In this document: one piece after another, positions 63,111-64,000 of the stretch | How positions within the stretch are numbered: position 1 is the first letter of the stretch | Layout of the letters: each line of letters begins with the position of its first letter | NCBI RefSeq assembly: GCF_018785245.1 | Contig: NZ_WQPL01000007.1 | Span: 1 to 64,000, forward strand | DNA length: 64,000 bases | DNA from: Collinsella aerofaciens | Lineage (GTDB): Bacteria > Actinomycetota > Coriobacteriia > Coriobacteriales > Coriobacteriaceae | Direction: 5' to 3' | Notes under the pieces: generated by a model | Told to the model about the DNA's origin: nothing | Database searches by the model: none | What the model saw: the letters and a program-made list of their open reading frames with translations, nothing else | Translations under genes and position numbers: made by a program

Positions 63111-63644
63111 ATGTTGAAGAAAACCCTCGCCTTCGCCCTGTCAGCGGCGCTTTTCGCGTTCTCGCTCGCCGGCTGCGGCGGAAATTCAATCGACAGCGCA
63201 AAGGCAAGCGATGTCGATTCCCAGGAAAAGACCGAACAGGCGGCCGATGCGCCCGAGGGCGCAAGCGCTGCCCCCATCACCGCCGACAAGGTGGCCGACG
63301 GCACCTATCCGATCACCGTAGATTCCAGCTCGAACATGTTCAGGATTGTGGACGCCCAGCTCATCGTGGAAAACGGCTCCATGCACTGCGTGATGACGCT
63401 TTCCGGCACGGGCTACGGCAAGCTCTTCATGGGCACGGGCGACGAGGCTGCCGCCGCGAGCGAGGCCGGCTTCATCCCCTATGTGGAAAACGCGGAAGGC
63501 AAGTACACCTACGACGTGCCCGTTGAAGCGCTCGACGAGGACACCGCCTGCGCCGCGTGGAGTATTAGAAAAGAGCAGTGGTACGACCGCACGCTCGTGT
63601 TCGAATCCGCCGGCGTCGATCTGCGCGCCGACGCACTGAAGTAA
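63111..63644 (+). CDS. lipoprotein, possible heme/iron-associated surface protein
   Basis: 177 residues with a type II signal peptide (MLKKTLAFALSAALFAFSLAGC, lipidated Cys 22), an acidic linker and a compact C-terminal domain: DGTYPITVDSSSNMFRIVDAQL, SMHCVMTLSGTGYGKLFMGTG, and TYDVPVEALDEDTACAAWSIR. The pattern of beta-strands with SS-x-MF and GYGKLFMG resembles NEAT-like domains of surface heme-binding lipoproteins in Gram-positive bacteria; this is a by-eye resemblance. It lies between CbiK and a second lipoprotein in one apparent operon. A corrinoid or heme ligand is inferred, not shown. Confidence 0.7.
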   Translation: MLKKTLAFALSAALFAFSLAGCGGNSIDSAKASDVDSQEKTEQAADAPEGASAAPITADKVADGTYPITVDSSSNMFRIVDAQLIVENGSMHCVMTLSGTGYGKLFMGTGDEAAAASEAGFIPYVENAEGKYTYDVPVEALDEDTACAAWSIRKEQWYDRTLVFESAGVDLRADALK

Positions 63645-63648
63645 CGCC

Positions 63649-64000
63649 ATGCGGTCGATTCTTCCCAAGGGGGAAAGCAGGAAGCGCCGCAGCATCGCGA
63701 CGCGCGCGATCGCCTGCGTTCTCGTCGCATTGCTCGCGCTTCCCTTCGCGGGGTGCAGTGCGAGCCCGAACGTGACCGGTGGCACGGCGGGCTCTCAGGA
63801 ATACACTGTGAGCGTCTCGCTTTCCGGTGGGTCAGGGCGCGCAAGCATCGCCTCACCCACCACAATTGTGAAGGATGGCGACACCTACACCGCGACCATC
63901 ACCTGGTCGAGTTCGAACTACGACAAGATGACCGTAGACGGCGTGGACTACGCGCCCGTAAACGACGGCGGCAACTCCACGTTCGAAATACCCGTCACGC
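63649..64000 (+). CDS. lipoprotein with NEAT-like N-terminal domain (partial)
   Basis: Runs off the right edge; 117 residues are visible. A basic N-terminus (ESRKRRSIATR) and hydrophobic segment end in the lipobox LPFAGC with the lipidated Cys at about 36. The start of the mature part, YTVSVSLSGGSGRASIASPTTIVKDGDTY followed by TITWSSSNYDKMTVDGVDYAPV, fits a NEAT-like heme-binding fold. The ATG lies four bases after the preceding stop, so it is the next operon member. Further transport genes may follow beyond the window. Confidence 0.7.
   Translation, partial: MRSILPKGESRKRRSIATRAIACVLVALLALPFAGCSASPNVTGGTAGSQEYTVSVSLSGGSGRASIASPTTIVKDGDTYTATITWSSSNYDKMTVDGVDYAPVNDGGNSTFEIPVT

Noticed and set aside
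1-64000. CRISPR array
   Set aside because: No set of regularly spaced short direct repeats was seen. The repeats present are inverted and scattered in gaps.

Overview
The window reads as a bacterial chromosome segment, most likely from a Coriobacteriia (Collinsella-like) actinobacterium. That is inference. It rests on the high-G+C coding style, glycogen enzymes carrying lysine/alanine-rich tails, a LoaP-type NusG paralogue heading a polysaccharide operon, and a cobalamin-riboswitch locus with a lipoprotein CbiK.

Layout. (1) 1-7980 is an A+T-rich accessory block, all on the minus strand. It holds a Lamassu/ABC-3C-like pair (SMC-like ATPase plus a Cap4-type nuclease split by a frameshift), an AbiH-family gene, and small unrecognised genes, several apparently interrupted by stops or frameshifts. 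(2) 7981-12876 (minus) is a short polysaccharide operon: loaP-like regulator, sugar-phosphate transferase, GT4 glycosyltransferase, wecC, wecB, preceded by long leader hairpins. (3) 13639-15200 holds tRNA-Ala(GGC), thiamine pyrophosphokinase and a HAD phosphatase. (4) 15547-28894 (plus) is a glycogen locus: glgB, glgP, glgC, glgD, glgA, a GH13-GH77 fusion enzyme and a zinc-ribbon protein, with TTGGTAAAA operator-like sites before glgB and before the fusion gene. (5) 29283-45520 is housekeeping: rsmB, fmt, def, priA, gltX (minus); metK, sdaA, an L,D-transpeptidase and a MacAB-like efflux set (plus). Its intergenic gaps hold a striking series of long inverted repeats. (6) 45607-61580 (minus) is a visibly G+C-richer cobalamin operon of 17 tightly overlapping genes, bordered by an IS21-family istA remnant. 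(7) 61712-64000 (plus) is a divergent cobalamin-riboswitch transcript encoding a Tat/lipoprotein CbiK-type chelatase and two further lipoproteins.

How it fits together. GlgC/GlgD make ADP-glucose, GlgA and GlgB build glycogen, and GlgP plus the GH13-GH77 fusion mobilise and remodel alpha-glucan. The cobalamin operon encodes nearly the whole anaerobic corrin pathway (CbiF, D, G, H, E-T, C, J, A, P, B) and the lower-ligand assembly and salvage steps (CobA, CobD, CobU, CobS, CobT, CobC). Its precorrin-2 C20-methyltransferase (cbiL) survives only as a 77-residue remnant with an internal deletion, so the pathway as drawn here is interrupted unless a second cbiL exists elsewhere.

Candidates for new biology are the glycogen-enzyme tails, the family of long intergenic hairpins with a shared loop motif, the riboswitch-controlled extracytoplasmic CbiK locus, and the CobU-like/CobC fusion.
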